A stretch of DNA of 64,000 nucleotides from Photobacterium swingsii (GCF_024346715.1 NZ_AP024853.1:62001-126000); one strand, 5' to 3'. Counted from the stretch's first letter, positions 1 through 9,161 are shown. The notes: generated from the letters alone by a model not told the origin. A program made the numbers and translations.

Positions 1-2396
1 ACAGGGTAGTGTGGGCGTAGACGCTCCATCACGTAGTTTGCGTTAAGGATAGCCAGCTTAGTGGCTTCGGTTAGCCCTTGTTCGCCCATCATTGCAATGT
101 ATGCGTAAGAAATTGGTAGGATGGATGAAGAGCCCATGTTAGCCGCAGAAACCGCATATTGCTGCTGATCATTTTCAGCATGCTCAACGTGACCTGGAAT
201 GAAAGGTGCTAGGTGAGATTTCACACCAATAGGACCCATGCCAGGGCCGCCGCCGCCGTGAGGAATACAGAAGGTTTTGTGTAGGTTAAGGTGTGATACA
301 TCTGAACCGATAAAGCCAGGGTTAGTTAAACCAACCTGTGCATTCATGTTCGCGCCATCAAGGTAAACCTGACCGCCAGCTTCATGTACAAGTTCACACA
401 CTTCACGTACAGCTTCTTCGTACACGCCATGTGTAGATGGGTAGGTGATCATGATGCATGATAGGTTTTCGCGGTGTTTTTCAATCTTCGCTTTTAAGTC
501 TTCAACATCGATGTTGCCTTGGTCGTCACAACCGACAACAACAATTTTCATTGAAACCATCGCCGCCGATGCTGGGTTAGTACCGTGCGCAGAGCTTGGG
601 ATCAAGCAGATGTTACGGTGGCTGTCACCATTGGCTTGGTGGTAACGCTGAATCGCGATAAGGCCTGCGTACTCACCTTGTGCGCCAGAGTTAGGCTGTA
701 GCGAGAATGCATCGTAGCCGGTTACTTCACACAGCATTTTAGATAGGTTAGTGGCGAGTTCGTCGTAACCTTTGGTTTGGTCTGCAGGTGCGAATGGGTG
801 TAGCGCACCAAATTCAGGCCATGTCACAGGGATCATTTCGGCGGCTGCATTGAGCTTCATGGTACAGCTGCCTAGCGGGATCATACCGTGCGTTAGCGAG
901 TAGTCTTTGTTTTCTAGCTTTTTCATGTAACGCATCATTTGCGTTTCACTGTGGTAGCTATTGAAAACAGGGTGAGTTAAGTATTCGCTAGTACGGCGAC
1001 AGCTTTCAGGAATAGCAGCATATTCGTCAGCTGCAATGTCAGCCGTGAACATGGAGGCTTTTAATTCATTGCCTGTCAAAATGTGAAGCAGCTCTTCAAC
1101 ATCTGCCACTTTGGTGGTTTCATCAAGGCTAACACCTAGCTGAGCATCGGCTTTACGAAGGTTAATGCCTGCATCGAGTGCTTTTTGGTAAAGCTCTGCA
1201 GTTTTCTTACCCGTGTTTAGCGTTAGGGTGTCGAAGAAGCTTTCGTGCGCGAGATCGATGCCTGAATTACGTAAACCAGCAGCAAGAATTGCCGTTAAGT
1301 GGTGTACTCGACGGCCGATTTTACGTAAGCCTTCTGGTCCATGGTAAAGGGCATAGAAAGCCGCCATGTTAGCCAGTAGTGCTTGTGCTGTACAAATGTT
1401 TGATGTCGCTTTTTCACGGCGGATATGTTGCTCACGCGTTTGCATAGCCATACGCAGTGATTGGTTACCTTTGGCATCTTTTGATACGCCAATAACACGA
1501 CCCGGCATCGTACGTTTGTGCTTGTCTTTAGTAGACATAAAGCCAGCATGCGGGCCACCAAAGCCCATAGGTACACCAAAACGTTGTGCGCTACCCACAA
1601 CCACGTCTGCGCCCATTTCGCCTGGCGCTTTTAGAATGGTAAGAGATAGTAAATCAGCAGCTACAGTAACAAGTGTTTTCTTGGCGTGTGCTTTTTCGAT
1701 GATTCCAGTAAGGTCTTTTATTTCACCCGTTGTACCAGGGTATTGCAGCAGCGCACCAAATACATCGTGGTTATCAAGTTCTTCTGCGCTGCCTGTGATA
1801 ATTTCAAAGCCAATGAATTCAGCACGTGTACGAACAACGTCGACGGTTTGTGGGTGAATGTCATTTGAGACAAAGAAGGCTTGGCTTTTGTTTTTACCTG
1901 CACGCTGACAAAGGGTCATGGCCTCAGCGGCTGCGGTTGCTTCATCAAGTAACGAAGCATTGGCGAGTTCCATGCCTGTTAAGTCCATGATCATTTGTTG
2001 ATAGTTCAACAGTGATTCAAGACGACCTTGAGAGATCTCTGGCTGGTAAGGCGTGTAAGCCGTGTACCAACCTGGGTTTTCAAGCACATTACGCAGAATA
2101 ACGTTTGGCGTAAGTGTATTGTAATAACCCTGACCGATAAAACTCCGGTTGATGATGTTTTTACTTGCGATTTTTCTCAGTGAAGCAAGCATATCTGCTT
2201 CGCTTTGAGGCAAGTCAAGCTGCATTGGCTCTGGTAAACGAATGTCAGCAGGGACAGTTTGTTCGATCAGCTTTTCAACGCTTTCAACGCCAATGGTTTC
2301 AAGCATGATTTTTTGTTGTGCTGAGTCTGGGCCATTGTGACGACCAGCAAAATCGTTGTCATCACTGAGTGCATGTAGCAGAGTCATATCGGTCAT
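1..2396 (-). CDS. gcvP: Glycine dehydrogenase (P protein), C-terminus cut by window edge
   Basis: This is the PLP-dependent decarboxylase of the glycine cleavage system. It releases CO2 from glycine and passes the aminomethyl group to lipoyl-GcvH in the cytoplasm. The reverse strand reads [20 protein letters not shown] from the ATG at 2396. It continues open through [10 protein letters not shown] and [11 protein letters not shown], both typical of GcvP, to the PLP-lysine region [17 protein letters not shown] near 240-300. About 798 of the usual roughly 955 residues are present, so the C-terminus lies outside the window. It follows gcvH on the same strand after a 167-bp gap that holds a hairpin terminator, so it may be expressed below gcvH. 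Confidence 0.97.
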   Translation of the reverse strand, partial: MTDMTLLHALSDDNDFAGRHNGPDSAQQKIMLETIGVESVEKLIEQTVPADIRLPEPMQLDLPQSEADMLASLRKIASKNIINRSFIGQGYYNTLTPNVILRNVLENPGWYTAYTPYQPEISQGRLESLLNYQQMIMDLTGMELANASLLDEATAAAEAMTLCQRAGKNKSQAFFVSNDIHPQTVDVVRTRAEFIGFEIITGSAEELDNHDVFGALLQYPGTTGEIKDLTGIIEKAHAKKTLVTVAADLLSLTILKAPGEMGADVVVGSAQRFGVPMGFGGPHAGFMSTKDKHKRTMPGRVIGVSKDAKGNQSLRMAMQTREQHIRREKATSNICTAQALLANMAAFYALYHGPEGLRKIGRRVHHLTAILAAGLRNSGIDLAHESFFDTLTLNTGKKTAELYQKALDAGINLRKADAQLGVSLDETTKVADVEELLHILTGNELKASMFTADIAADEYAAIPESCRRTSEYLTHPVFNSYHSETQMMRYMKKLENKDYSLTHGMIPLGSCTMKLNAAAEMIPVTWPEFGALHPFAPADQTKGYDELATNLSKMLCEVTGYDAFSLQPNSGAQGEYAGLIAIQRYHQANGDSHRNICLIPSSAHGTNPASAAMVSMKIVVVGCDDQGNIDVEDLKAKIEKHRENLSCIMITYPSTHGVYEEAVREVCELVHEAGGQVYLDGANMNAQVGLTNPGFIGSDVSHLNLHKTFCIPHGGGGPGMGPIGVKSHLAPFIPGHVEHAENDQQQYAVSAANMGSSSILPISYAYIAMMGEQGLTEATKLAILNANYVMERLRPHYP

Positions 2397-2529
2397 GGTT
2401 CTTTCCTGAACAGTTGCTACCAGTATCGTGAGCTGATACTGGCTGGATAATCTTAAATTAATACCTGAGTTACACCGGTGAAATACAGCTCAGAGTGTTA
2501 TTTACGAGCAGTATTTACTGTGTGTTGGT

Positions 2530-2558
2530 ATAAAAACGGCTTTCCGAAGAAAGCCGAT
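2530..2558 (-). terminator. Hairpin terminator between gcvH and gcvP
   Basis: On the minus strand, CGGCTTTC-ttcg-GAAAGCCG forms a perfect 8-bp stem with a UUCG tetraloop, followed by TTTTTATA. It begins just after the gcvH stop codon. This looks like a Rho-independent terminator or attenuator that sets the gcvP:gcvH ratio. Confidence 0.8.
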
Positions 2559-2563
2559 ACGCA

Positions 2564-2941
2564 TTAATCTTCGATAGTCTCTAAGTATTTTTCACCGTCG
2601 ATAAGCTTAGCAAGCTCTTCAACGTCTTCAATTTTGATTTTTGCAATCCAACCGCCTTCGTACGGTTCTTCATTGACTAGTTCTGGGCTGTCTTCTAGCT
2701 CTTCGTTGATTTCAACAATTTCGCCAGTCACTGGTGCGTAAATGTCAGAAGCTGCTTTAACAGATTCAACAAGCGAGAAGGTTTCACCTGCTTCTGTTGA
2801 ATCGCCAACTTCAGGAAGATCCACGAATACCACATCACCTAATAGGCCTTGAGCGTGGTTAGAAATACCCATAGTGATAGTGCCGTCACCGTTATCGCGT
2901 ACCCACTCATGGCTTTCAGTGAACTTCAGTGTATTTTCCAT
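2564..2941 (-). CDS. gcvH: Glycine cleavage system H protein
   Basis: The 125-residue lipoyl carrier shuttles the aminomethyl intermediate between the P, T and L proteins. The lipoyl-domain signature is clear, and the modified lysine is K62 in [13 protein letters not shown]. Length and the N-terminal HEWV motif match the family. The start ATG at 2941 has a plausible upstream AAGGAG (minus strand, caaggagttataa). It is the first gene of a gcvH-gcvP unit. Its upstream region carries a PurR-like box and a TTTCCAATAG half-site shared with the promoter region of the neighbouring XRE regulator. Confidence 0.97.
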   Translation of the reverse strand: MENTLKFTESHEWVRDNGDGTITMGISNHAQGLLGDVVFVDLPEVGDSTEAGETFSLVESVKAASDIYAPVTGEIVEINEELEDSPELVNEEPYEGGWIAKIKIEDVEELAKLIDGEKYLETIED

Positions 2942-3094
2942 TTATAACTCCTTGCGCAATCTATCCGCTTTCAATGTTTGTATCTGCGTAAAAGCATTCA
3001 CGCCGACTTAATATTTTTAGGGTGTTGAGAACAGCTTAATAGCACCTAACAAGTGCGTAACATACAACGCTATAGAGAGGTTATCAAACGAAAA

Positions 3095-3104
3095 TTTCCA
3101 ATAG
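3095..3104. promoter_or_regulatory. Candidate half-operator of the neighbouring XRE regulator
   Basis: TTTCCAATAG lies about 150 bp upstream of gcvH. It is identical to the left arm and spacer of the inverted repeat at 3351-3368 in front of the XRE/cupin gene. The shared sequence between divergent promoters suggests one regulator binds both. Binding is inferred. Confidence 0.35.
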
Positions 3105-3137
3105 TGTATTATTGCCCACTTTAATCTTTGAATTTTT

Positions 3138-3153
3138 TAGCAAACGTTTGCGT
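3138..3153. promoter_or_regulatory. PurR-like operator
   Basis: TAGCAAACGTTTGCGT contains the perfect 12-bp palindrome GCAAACGTTTGC and differs from the enterobacterial PurR box ACGCAAACGTTTGCGT only at its first two bases. PurR represses glycine-cleavage genes in E. coli because they supply one-carbon units for purine synthesis. Its position about 200 bp upstream of gcvH fits the same logic here. Confidence 0.65.
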
Positions 3154-3350
3154 CACTGTTGGTGTTTGGTTATGCTTTGGTTGATTTCTACGCAGTAAAT
3201 ACACATGCGATAGATGAAACATTTTGAGTTCAAATTGATGTGCTAGGCTGAATTACAAGGCTCTACGGCTGGCTTTTTCATTGGTAATGGGTGCCAGGTA
3301 AAGAGGGTGGGTCAGAAAGGAATGTACTGTAGAGGCAAATGGGAAAGATG

Positions 3351-3368
3351 AGTTTCCAATAGGAAACT
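3351..3368. promoter_or_regulatory. Inverted repeat, candidate operator of the XRE regulator
   Basis: AGTTTCC-AATA-GGAAACT is a perfect 7-bp inverted repeat with a 4-bp spacer, about 110 bp before the XRE/cupin start codon. Such a site is typical of an autoregulated HTH protein. The left arm recurs before gcvH. Confidence 0.5.
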
Positions 3369-3476
3369 TTGTTGTGATTCTGTTAGTGAAGTCATAGTTT
3401 TTATCCCCTAAAGTGGTTTAGTTTTATGCTCACTATGACAGAATGAAGCCAGATTATCGCCAAGGAGGGGGACGTA

Positions 3477-4103
3477 ATGAGTGAGGATGCTCAGCAAGAT
3501 ATTTACCCATCAATGACGGTTGCCCGCGAGTGTGAGTCGACCAAAATTGAGCCTTTACAGTTGGGTAAGCGATTAAAAGAAATTCGAATGTCGCACGGTT
3601 TGACATTAGAAGAAGCCAGTAAAAGAACGGGATTAGCGCGTTCAACACTTTCTAAAATTGAAAACGAACAGATTTCACCAACTTTTCAAGCGATGCAAAA
3701 GTTGGCTGGTGGCTTAAATGTTGATATGCCTCAGCTTTTTGCACCTCCTCGCCAAACAAGAACAACGGGGCGACGTGATGTTACGCTGGCAGAACGAGGT
3801 AAACCACACCCAACGTCGACATACGAACATGAACTACTAGCAACCCAGTTAACCAATAAAAAAATGATGCCATTTAAGTCGCAAGTACGTGCTCGACATT
3901 TTAGTGATTACCCTGACTGGATTCGTCATGATGGGGAAGAGTTCTTGTTAGTATTAAATGGTGAAATTACATTTTTCTCTGAATTTTATGAGCCAGTCAA
4001 TTTAACCGAAGGTGATTCGGTTTATTACGATGCCAATATGGGGCATATGCTGATTTCAGTGAGTGAGAAGGATGCCAACATCTTATGGGTGACGGCCTCA
4101 TAA
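3477..4103 (+). CDS. XRE-family regulator with C-terminal cupin domain (gcv-linked)
   Basis: The 208-residue protein has an N-terminal Cro/C1-type helix-turn-helix at about residues 28-86 (LGKRLKEIRMSHGLTLEEAS, then GLARSTLSKIENEQISPTF). A cupin sensor domain spans about 120-205 (HDGEEFLLVLNGEITFFSE, then GDSVYYDANMGHMLISVS). A strong AAGGAGGGGG ribosome site precedes ATG 3477. It lies between divergent gcvH and codirectional gcvT, so it most likely controls glycine cleavage in response to a small ligand bound by the cupin. The ligand is unknown. A V. cholerae gcv locus has a comparable arrangement (from memory). Function as a gcv regulator is inferred from position and the shared operator sequence. 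Confidence 0.88.
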   Translation: MSEDAQQDIYPSMTVARECESTKIEPLQLGKRLKEIRMSHGLTLEEASKRTGLARSTLSKIENEQISPTFQAMQKLAGGLNVDMPQLFAPPRQTRTTGRRDVTLAERGKPHPTSTYEHELLATQLTNKKMMPFKSQVRARHFSDYPDWIRHDGEEFLLVLNGEITFFSEFYEPVNLTEGDSVYYDANMGHMLISVSEKDANILWVTAS

Positions 4104-4513
4104 TGACTAGCTCTTAGTATTAATCAGCGGATACTTTTAAGCATTTCAGAGCGCAATCAGGCTAGAAATATAGTGAATAAAAGCCAAGTGTTTCTTTAGG
4201 GTTCAATCTAGCGGCTAGCAAGACTGAAAGCTGTTTGTATATTTGAAAACATGATGGTTTGAGTGCTTTACTGAAGCCTTGCTTATGACAAGACTATCCA
4301 GATAATTGACTTTTCACCCATTAACAACTTTGTAATGCTAAATGTTAATGCTTTGATGTTTGCAGTTGTGTTTTATTAGCGTTGGTTTTTAATGTTTAGG
4401 TGTGAGGATTCGATCACAAAACTGTTTCTCAAAATTTGCGCTTTATATAAGACAAAGCCTCTTATATATGTTTTGGGTGTGATTTGCGGGGTAGAGCATC
4501 AACAAAAATTTAA
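4104..4513 (+). other. Non-coding stretch upstream of gcvT leader
   Basis: This 410-bp gap follows the XRE gene. I see no open reading frame with a ribosome site and no match to the glycine-riboswitch core. It must contain the gcvT promoter, but I could not pick one hexamer pair with confidence. Confidence 0.5.
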
Positions 4514-4631
4514 GAGGCTTTTGATTGAAGCCTCAGCGATACGTGACCTTGCGGCTATAACGTAAGGCAGTAAGTGTGATAAGTGGCGAAACCACTTCAC
4601 ATAATGAAATGGATAACATGGCCGCACGGCC
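4514..4631 (+). promoter_or_regulatory. Structured 5' leader of gcvT (four consecutive hairpins)
   Basis: Four short inverted repeats follow one another: GAGGCTT/AAGCCTC (4514-4534), CCTTGCG/CGTAAGG with one G-U pair (4547-4567), AAGTGG-cgaaa-CCACTT (4581-4597) and GGCC-gcac-GGCC (4620-4631). The last ends a few bases before the CGGAGAAAG ribosome site of gcvT. The layout suggests a regulatory leader. It does not match the glycine aptamer I know. Confidence 0.4.
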
Positions 4632-4646
4632 TACGGAGAAAGAAAA

Positions 4647-5765
4647 ATGTCTCAAGATCTTCTGGTTACACCGCTACACGCTCTTCATATTGAAATGGGC
4701 GCAAAAATGGTACCGTTTGCAGGCTATGATATGCCTGTACAGTACGCTCTTGGTGTACGTAAAGAGCATTTACATTGCCGTGAGCATGCGGGGTTATTTG
4801 ATGTATCGCATATGGGACAAGTTCGTCTTCATGGCGCTGGTGCTGCGAAAGCGATCGAAGCATTAGTACCTGTCGATATTATTGACCTACCTGAGGGTAA
4901 ACAGCGCTATGCTTTCTTTACTAATGAGCAAGGTGGCATCTTAGATGATTTGATGGTGACTAATTTTGGTGATCATTTGTTTGTTGTCGTTAATGCTGCA
5001 TGCAAAGAGCAAGATATCGCACACATTCAAGCGCATCTTCCTGCTGATGTTGAGTTGGAGATTATCGAAGATCGTGCATTACTTGCTTTGCAAGGGCCAA
5101 AAGCTGCCGATGTGTTGGTGCGTTTGAATCCAGCGGTCAGTGACATGGTATTCATGGATGCGACGAAGATCGAGCTATTGGGTGTTGAGTGTTACGTGAG
5201 TCGTTCAGGTTATACTGGCGAAGATGGTTATGAAATTTCAGTGCCAAACGATAAAGCGGAAGCACTGGCTCGTGAGTTACTTGCGTTTAGTGAAGTAGAG
5301 TGGATTGGCTTGGGGGCGCGTGATTCACTGCGCCTTGAGTGTGGTTTGTGCTTATATGGACACGATATCGACACAACAACCACACCTGTAGAAGCAAGCT
5401 TGTTATGGGGTATTAGCAAAGCGCGTCGTGCAGACGGTGAGCGTGCGGGCGGTTTCCCTGGTGCAAACTTGGTACTTGAGCAAATCAAAACCAAAGATGT
5501 TGCTCGTAAGCGCGTTGGTTTACTTGGTCAATCAAAAGCGCCTGTACGTGAAGGCAGTAAATTATTCGATGCAGCCGATAACGAAATTGGTATTGTCACA
5601 AGTGGTACATTTGGGCCTTCAAAGGGGTCACCTGTAGCAATGGCTTACGTGAAAACAGATTGTGCAGTGATTGGTACTGAAATATTTGCTGAAGTACGTG
5701 GTAAGAAACTGCCGATGACAGTTGAAAAAATGCCGTTTGTACCGCAGCGTTATTACCGCGGTTGA
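4647..5765 (+). CDS. gcvT: Aminomethyltransferase (T protein)
   Basis: GcvT moves the methylene carbon from aminomethyl-lipoyl-GcvH to tetrahydrofolate and releases ammonia. At 372 residues it has the usual length. Family motifs include the N-terminal LHIEMGAKMVPFAGYDMPVQ, YSRSGYTGEDGYE-like VSRSGYTGEDGYEISVP, and GLGARDSLRLECGLCLYGHD with the folate-site residues. The start at 4647 has CGGAGAAAG upstream. It is transcribed away from gcvH-gcvP, with its own leader and terminator, so the three proteins of the system come from two transcripts here. Confidence 0.97.
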   Translation: MSQDLLVTPLHALHIEMGAKMVPFAGYDMPVQYALGVRKEHLHCREHAGLFDVSHMGQVRLHGAGAAKAIEALVPVDIIDLPEGKQRYAFFTNEQGGILDDLMVTNFGDHLFVVVNAACKEQDIAHIQAHLPADVELEIIEDRALLALQGPKAADVLVRLNPAVSDMVFMDATKIELLGVECYVSRSGYTGEDGYEISVPNDKAEALARELLAFSEVEWIGLGARDSLRLECGLCLYGHDIDTTTTPVEASLLWGISKARRADGERAGGFPGANLVLEQIKTKDVARKRVGLLGQSKAPVREGSKLFDAADNEIGIVTSGTFGPSKGSPVAMAYVKTDCAVIGTEIFAEVRGKKLPMTVEKMPFVPQRYYRG

Positions 5766-5795
5766 TTCATAAGTTTCATGAATGAGAATTAGCAG

Positions 5796-5822
5796 AAGAG
5801 GGGCGTTTAACGCCTCTTTTTT
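5796..5822 (+). terminator. Rho-independent terminator after gcvT
   Basis: GAGGGGCG-TTTAA-CGCCTC followed by TTTTTT, 30 bp after the gcvT stop. The stem has one bulged G. Confidence 0.85.
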
Positions 5823-5981
5823 GCATTTAAACATTATTGTGTATTAGGTCATAACACGATATTAGCTTTGTATAGAGCTAATGATAAGCACGATAGTAAG
5901 TGTAGGGTGCTGATGAGGAGAATAGATAGGAATTGGCACTGTGATTGCTATAGCTATTTATATAGACTGTTACGAGAAGGA

Positions 5982-6024
5982 GAATAAAGTGAATACTGTA
6001 ATAGCCGAAATTACTGTATTCACT
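5982..6024 (-). terminator. Long hairpin, probable terminator of the 54-residue gene
   Basis: Two 15-nt arms (5988-6002 and 6010-6024) pair with one mismatch around a 7-nt loop. On the minus strand the stem is followed by TTTATTCTCC. It lies 30 bp beyond the stop of the small minus-strand gene. Confidence 0.55.
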
Positions 6025-6053
6025 CCTTCATTAACTGACGAAAAGCTTTATAT

Positions 6054-6218
6054 TTAAAGTGATACATTTTTGTACGCCGATTTAAACATAAGCTGAAAAC
6101 CGTCTTGGGTTAGGTCTTTCGCACTGATTCCAGCTTCTTTTAAACGGCGATAGCACTCACCGAGCGCAGCGATTGTTGCTTCTTGTTGTTGCGCTTTTAG
6201 TTGTCTTCTGTTCATCAT
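6054..6218 (-). CDS. Small conserved-looking hypothetical protein (54 aa)
   Basis: The protein begins MMNRRQLKAQQQEATIAALG and continues ECYRRLKEAGISAKDLTQDG. It is basic, helical in appearance, and has no signal peptide or membrane segment. The open frame extends 37 codons further upstream, but the ATG at 6218 follows an AGAGAGAAC purine stretch and gives a compact soluble protein. I do not recognise the family. It stands alone, with a likely terminator after it. Confidence 0.6.
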   Translation of the reverse strand: MMNRRQLKAQQQEATIAALGECYRRLKEAGISAKDLTQDGFQLMFKSAYKNVSL

Positions 6219-6683
6219 ATGTTCTCTCTGTGTTATTCGTAATGAGTTGAAATTATCTTTTGTGTCATGATTAACTCTTTCGCATGAATGTATGCTGAAT
6301 GGAGAACATAATTCATACATATAGAGCAATAAGCTTTAAAAACTAGCGTGGCATGAACTTAGATTAGTTATTAACTAAAATGTTAATGTCAACGAAGTGT
6401 CAGATTTTTATCAAAACAAAAAATAAAGCCAAAATTCAGCAAATATCATTTAGAGTTGATATCGAGCCTTTTGCCCGCTCGCTATTTTTATGAGCAATTT
6501 CTTGATGTTATTTATTCTTGTTTCTGTTCGCCTCTATCATCTTTCAAAAGTAAAAATGCGTCACTATGCAGAAGATGTCTTTTATGCATTATGGTGATTA
6601 AGATCCAAATAAAATAATGATTAAAGTTGATTTTCGCTTTCATATTGCGACTTGCTAGAGATGGAGGGGATGAATTGATTTCG

Positions 6684-6707
6684 TTCACAATGCATAGCTA
6701 TTGTGAA
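6684..6707. repeat. Perfect inverted repeat TTCACAAT-N8-ATTGTGAA
   Basis: Arms at 6684-6691 and 6700-6707 flank an 8-bp spacer. This is operator-like symmetry in an otherwise empty region. The bound factor is unknown. The arms do not match the CRP consensus well. Confidence 0.4.
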
Positions 6708-6880
6708 TACATGCTTTTTTAGGGTGATTAGCTGGTGTTCATCATTAAACTTGCTAAGTCAGTACGAACAGTACCACTAAAAAATTAATACTCATTGAGT
6801 AATGAGCGAGGCGCGTACCAGAATGAAGGTGGTATTCTTAAGCTTCGTTTAGATGGGATAGGTACGTGCTATTTGAAATT

Positions 6881-6910
6881 AACCGCGCCTATCGTGCAGA
6901 CGCGGTTTTT
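6881..6910 (+). terminator. Orphan terminator, possible 3' end of a small RNA
   Basis: AACCGCG (6881-6887) and CGCGGTT (6901-6907) form a 7-bp stem with a 13-nt loop, followed on the plus strand by TTT. No plus-strand gene lies upstream, and the minus-strand gene starting its stop at 6920 would read it with a poor tail. An extra pairing, GCGCGTACC (near 6810) with GGTACGTGC (near 6861), lies upstream, consistent with a folded RNA. Confidence 0.4.
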
Positions 6911-6919
6911 CCAAAGGTG

Positions 6920-7231
6920 TTACTTGTCTCGTTGGATATAAGTAACCTTACTGAGAGATTGGCCGCTATTGTTATCAGTCGCAGTGAATTTTACAGTCTG
7001 AGAACGAATTTGAGGAAGCGACACAAATACGCGTCCATACTCGTCTGTTTTTGTACTCCCTAAGCCATGAATATTAGTGGTAACTGTCGCTCCTTCGACT
7101 CCTTTACCGTTTTCACTGACTGTAATCCATGCACCATCATTAACAGATGACACATTCATACGGTATTCAGCGGCAGCGGTAAATGACATGGCTAACCCTG
7201 CCATAAGTAGACTAGCTTGAATAATTTTCAT
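6920..7231 (-). CDS. Secreted small protein with carboxypeptidase-regulatory-like fold (hypothetical)
   Basis: The 103-residue protein has a Sec signal peptide (MKIIQASLLMAGLAMSFTAAA, cut before EYRM). A beta-rich domain follows with NGKGVEGATVTTN and TDEYGRVFVSLP. This is the pattern of small transthyretin/carboxypeptidase-regulatory-like domains, in which a variable strand is followed by a TDEYG-type turn. It is probably periplasmic or secreted. I do not recognise a specific family. A GAGG-type ribosome site (gacgaggtaact) precedes the ATG at 7231. Confidence 0.7.
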   Translation of the reverse strand: MKIIQASLLMAGLAMSFTAAAEYRMNVSSVNDGAWITVSENGKGVEGATVTTNIHGLGSTKTDEYGRVFVSLPQIRSQTVKFTATDNNSGQSLSKVTYIQRDK

Positions 7232-7518
7232 AGTTACCTCGTCTTCTCGTTATACACGGAATCCTATTAATTGTGGCAGTAAAATCCTCATATGGCAGGT
7301 CATAATTATTCACTTTTATAATATTTAATTTAATTGCTATTTTCGGTGTTAATGCATGAGCGTAGATTCTTGTATAAAGTATTAAGAAGGGGAAACACGC
7401 TGTATTAATTGACTTCTAAGAGCGTTAAGATTGGGTAATTACACTGTTTACTCAAGTTTCATATGAATGAAATTTGAATAAATATTTTATGTTAATTTAT
7501 CTTGTTTTAGGAATGAGC

Positions 7519-9000
7519 ATGAAGAATTTGACTTATTTACCATTGATACTCGTTGCTAATTTTGCTGTTGCACATGATGCTAAGCCGAGTTTTGAGTGCG
7601 CTAATGCTTCCGGTGAAGTAGAGCATTTAATTTGTAATGATCAGTCATTAGCAAAGCTCGATTTGCAAATGAATGCTTTATATAAAACGGTATTGTCTAG
7701 CCTTTCTATTGATAAACAAGCGAATTTTAAAGCCTCTCAGCGAGGCTGGATCAAAGGACGTAATGATTGTTGGAAATCGGCGGATGTTTATCAGTGCACG
7801 AAAAATAGCTATGCATTGCAAACAGAAACCTTGGCAGAGAAGGGAGGATTGCTCGTAAATGACACCCCGACCTATTACCAATGTACTGGCGGCGTACACC
7901 CTGCGGTTGCAGTACGCTTCTACCAAGTCGACAATCAAGCAAAAGCGATACTCCACTATGGGCTAGATAATGAATTGTTAGATGTAACCGTAAGTGCCAG
8001 TGGCGCTAAGTACATCAATGATAGTGCTAGCTTTTGGTCACATAAACAAGAAGCAACAGCAAAAGTTGGGCAGGATACTCTTAGCTGTAAACTTGTTAAT
8101 AAAAAGCCTAGTCCAATGATCTCAGCACTTGATCTAGCGAATTTACAGCAGGCTGAAATTATAGGGGTGGGTGAGGGGAATGAACCTAAACGACTATGGC
8201 GTGGTATATGGGGAGAAGATTGGCAGAGCCCAAGTTCTTCAAATGCCGATGACGGTTATTACAAAGTGTCGCTAACCTTTGCAGGAAATCTCGCGGCTTA
8301 TGGTAGCGTGATGAACAATCAAAAAGTTCAAGCTGCTGTGATCACCGACTTTCAAACAAGTGGCTCAGGACGTTTTTCGTATCTATCGCTATTCGATGAG
8401 CACTTCGATGCGGAAGGTTATGGCGAAGCGAATAATGTTGCCACTGCGCTTATTGGCGATCGTGTTCAAGTCGTCGATCTCTATGTTGAGCCACCATTTA
8501 TTGTCGTGAAATCTATTCAGGCGGGTGAACAAGATCCAATGTGCTGTGGCGGTGATTTTGTGACGCAATTTTGGCGATATCAGAACGGTAAGCTAGAGCA
8601 AGATACGAGTAAGCTGCAACGTAGCCGCATTAGTTTGGATATAATCGCAGGGAAAACCTGGCATTTGATGCAGAAAGGGTCGTTACCTGCGTCTAAAACG
8701 CCCCTTTCTGCGAGTACTTTGAAGTTTGAGAAGGGGCAGTTTGTTGGTTCGACAGGCTGTAACAACTACTCTAGTAAAGTACAAAGCTCAGAAGGCAAAA
8801 CAGAGATAAAACTCGCTACAATTGGTACAACGCGCAAGGCATGCCGAAGTGATGCGGCTCAACAGCAGGAAAAACGGTTCCTTAAAGCGTTATCCAAAGT
8901 GGATCGCTATGGTTTTTATGCAGGGCAGCTACAGCTGTTTTTCGATGATGCAGGTAGCTCAAAAGTTTTGGCTTTTGAAACTACAAAAGAAAAGCCGTAG
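7519..9000 (+). CDS. LprI-like (DUF1311) and META domain exported protein
   Basis: An in-frame TTG at 7474 would give 508 residues. I prefer ATG 7519, which has AGGA at the right spacing and starts a clean signal peptide (MKNLTYLPLILVANFAVAHD), giving 493 residues. After it comes a LprI/DUF1311-type domain: FECANASGEVEHLICND, then LDLQMNALYKTVL and QRGWIKGRNDCW. The C-terminus carries a META/HslJ-like domain (GQFVGSTGCNNYSS, then TTRKACRSDAAQQQEKRFL). Both families occur in envelope proteins that protect against lysozyme or stress, but the role of the fusion is unknown. The middle 250 residues are not recognised. Confidence 0.82.
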   Translation: MKNLTYLPLILVANFAVAHDAKPSFECANASGEVEHLICNDQSLAKLDLQMNALYKTVLSSLSIDKQANFKASQRGWIKGRNDCWKSADVYQCTKNSYALQTETLAEKGGLLVNDTPTYYQCTGGVHPAVAVRFYQVDNQAKAILHYGLDNELLDVTVSASGAKYINDSASFWSHKQEATAKVGQDTLSCKLVNKKPSPMISALDLANLQQAEIIGVGEGNEPKRLWRGIWGEDWQSPSSSNADDGYYKVSLTFAGNLAAYGSVMNNQKVQAAVITDFQTSGSGRFSYLSLFDEHFDAEGYGEANNVATALIGDRVQVVDLYVEPPFIVVKSIQAGEQDPMCCGGDFVTQFWRYQNGKLEQDTSKLQRSRISLDIIAGKTWHLMQKGSLPASKTPLSASTLKFEKGQFVGSTGCNNYSSKVQSSEGKTEIKLATIGTTRKACRSDAAQQQEKRFLKALSKVDRYGFYAGQLQLFFDDAGSSKVLAFETTKEKP

Positions 9001-9040
9001 TCACGAATTTTTTCGGTGAGTTTTGATTTGTCGATAGATA

Positions 9041-9077
9041 AAATCGCCCAATGTGTGATGCATTGGGCGATTTTTTT
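9041..9077. terminator. Strong bidirectional terminator
   Basis: AAATCGCCCAATG (9041-9053) pairs perfectly with CATTGGGCGATTT (9061-9073), followed by TTTT. It ends the LprI/META gene and may also serve the convergent minus-strand gene at 9162. Confidence 0.9.
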
Positions 9078-9161
9078 CGATATTCACTGAGCCCCTTAAT
9101 TGTTAAGACTTAAACTAGTTATTCAAAGCGTTAAAAGCGTAGTGCAATAATAGAATAAGAG

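Larger units (their letters stand above)
6219..6919. other. 700-bp intergenic region with inverted repeat and orphan terminator
   Basis: No convincing coding frame is present. It contains an 8+8 bp inverted repeat (6684-6707) and an isolated plus-strand terminator hairpin (6881-6910) with no gene before it, which is the pattern expected of a small RNA gene. Confidence 0.45.

Noticed and set aside
445-1868. Several plus-strand frames in the first 2 kb
   Set aside because: All are antisense shadows of gcvP, with no ribosome sites or recognisable products.
4104-4646. Glycine riboswitch before gcvT
   Set aside because: I looked for the glycine aptamer core blocks and found none. The leader is structured but does not match the known class.
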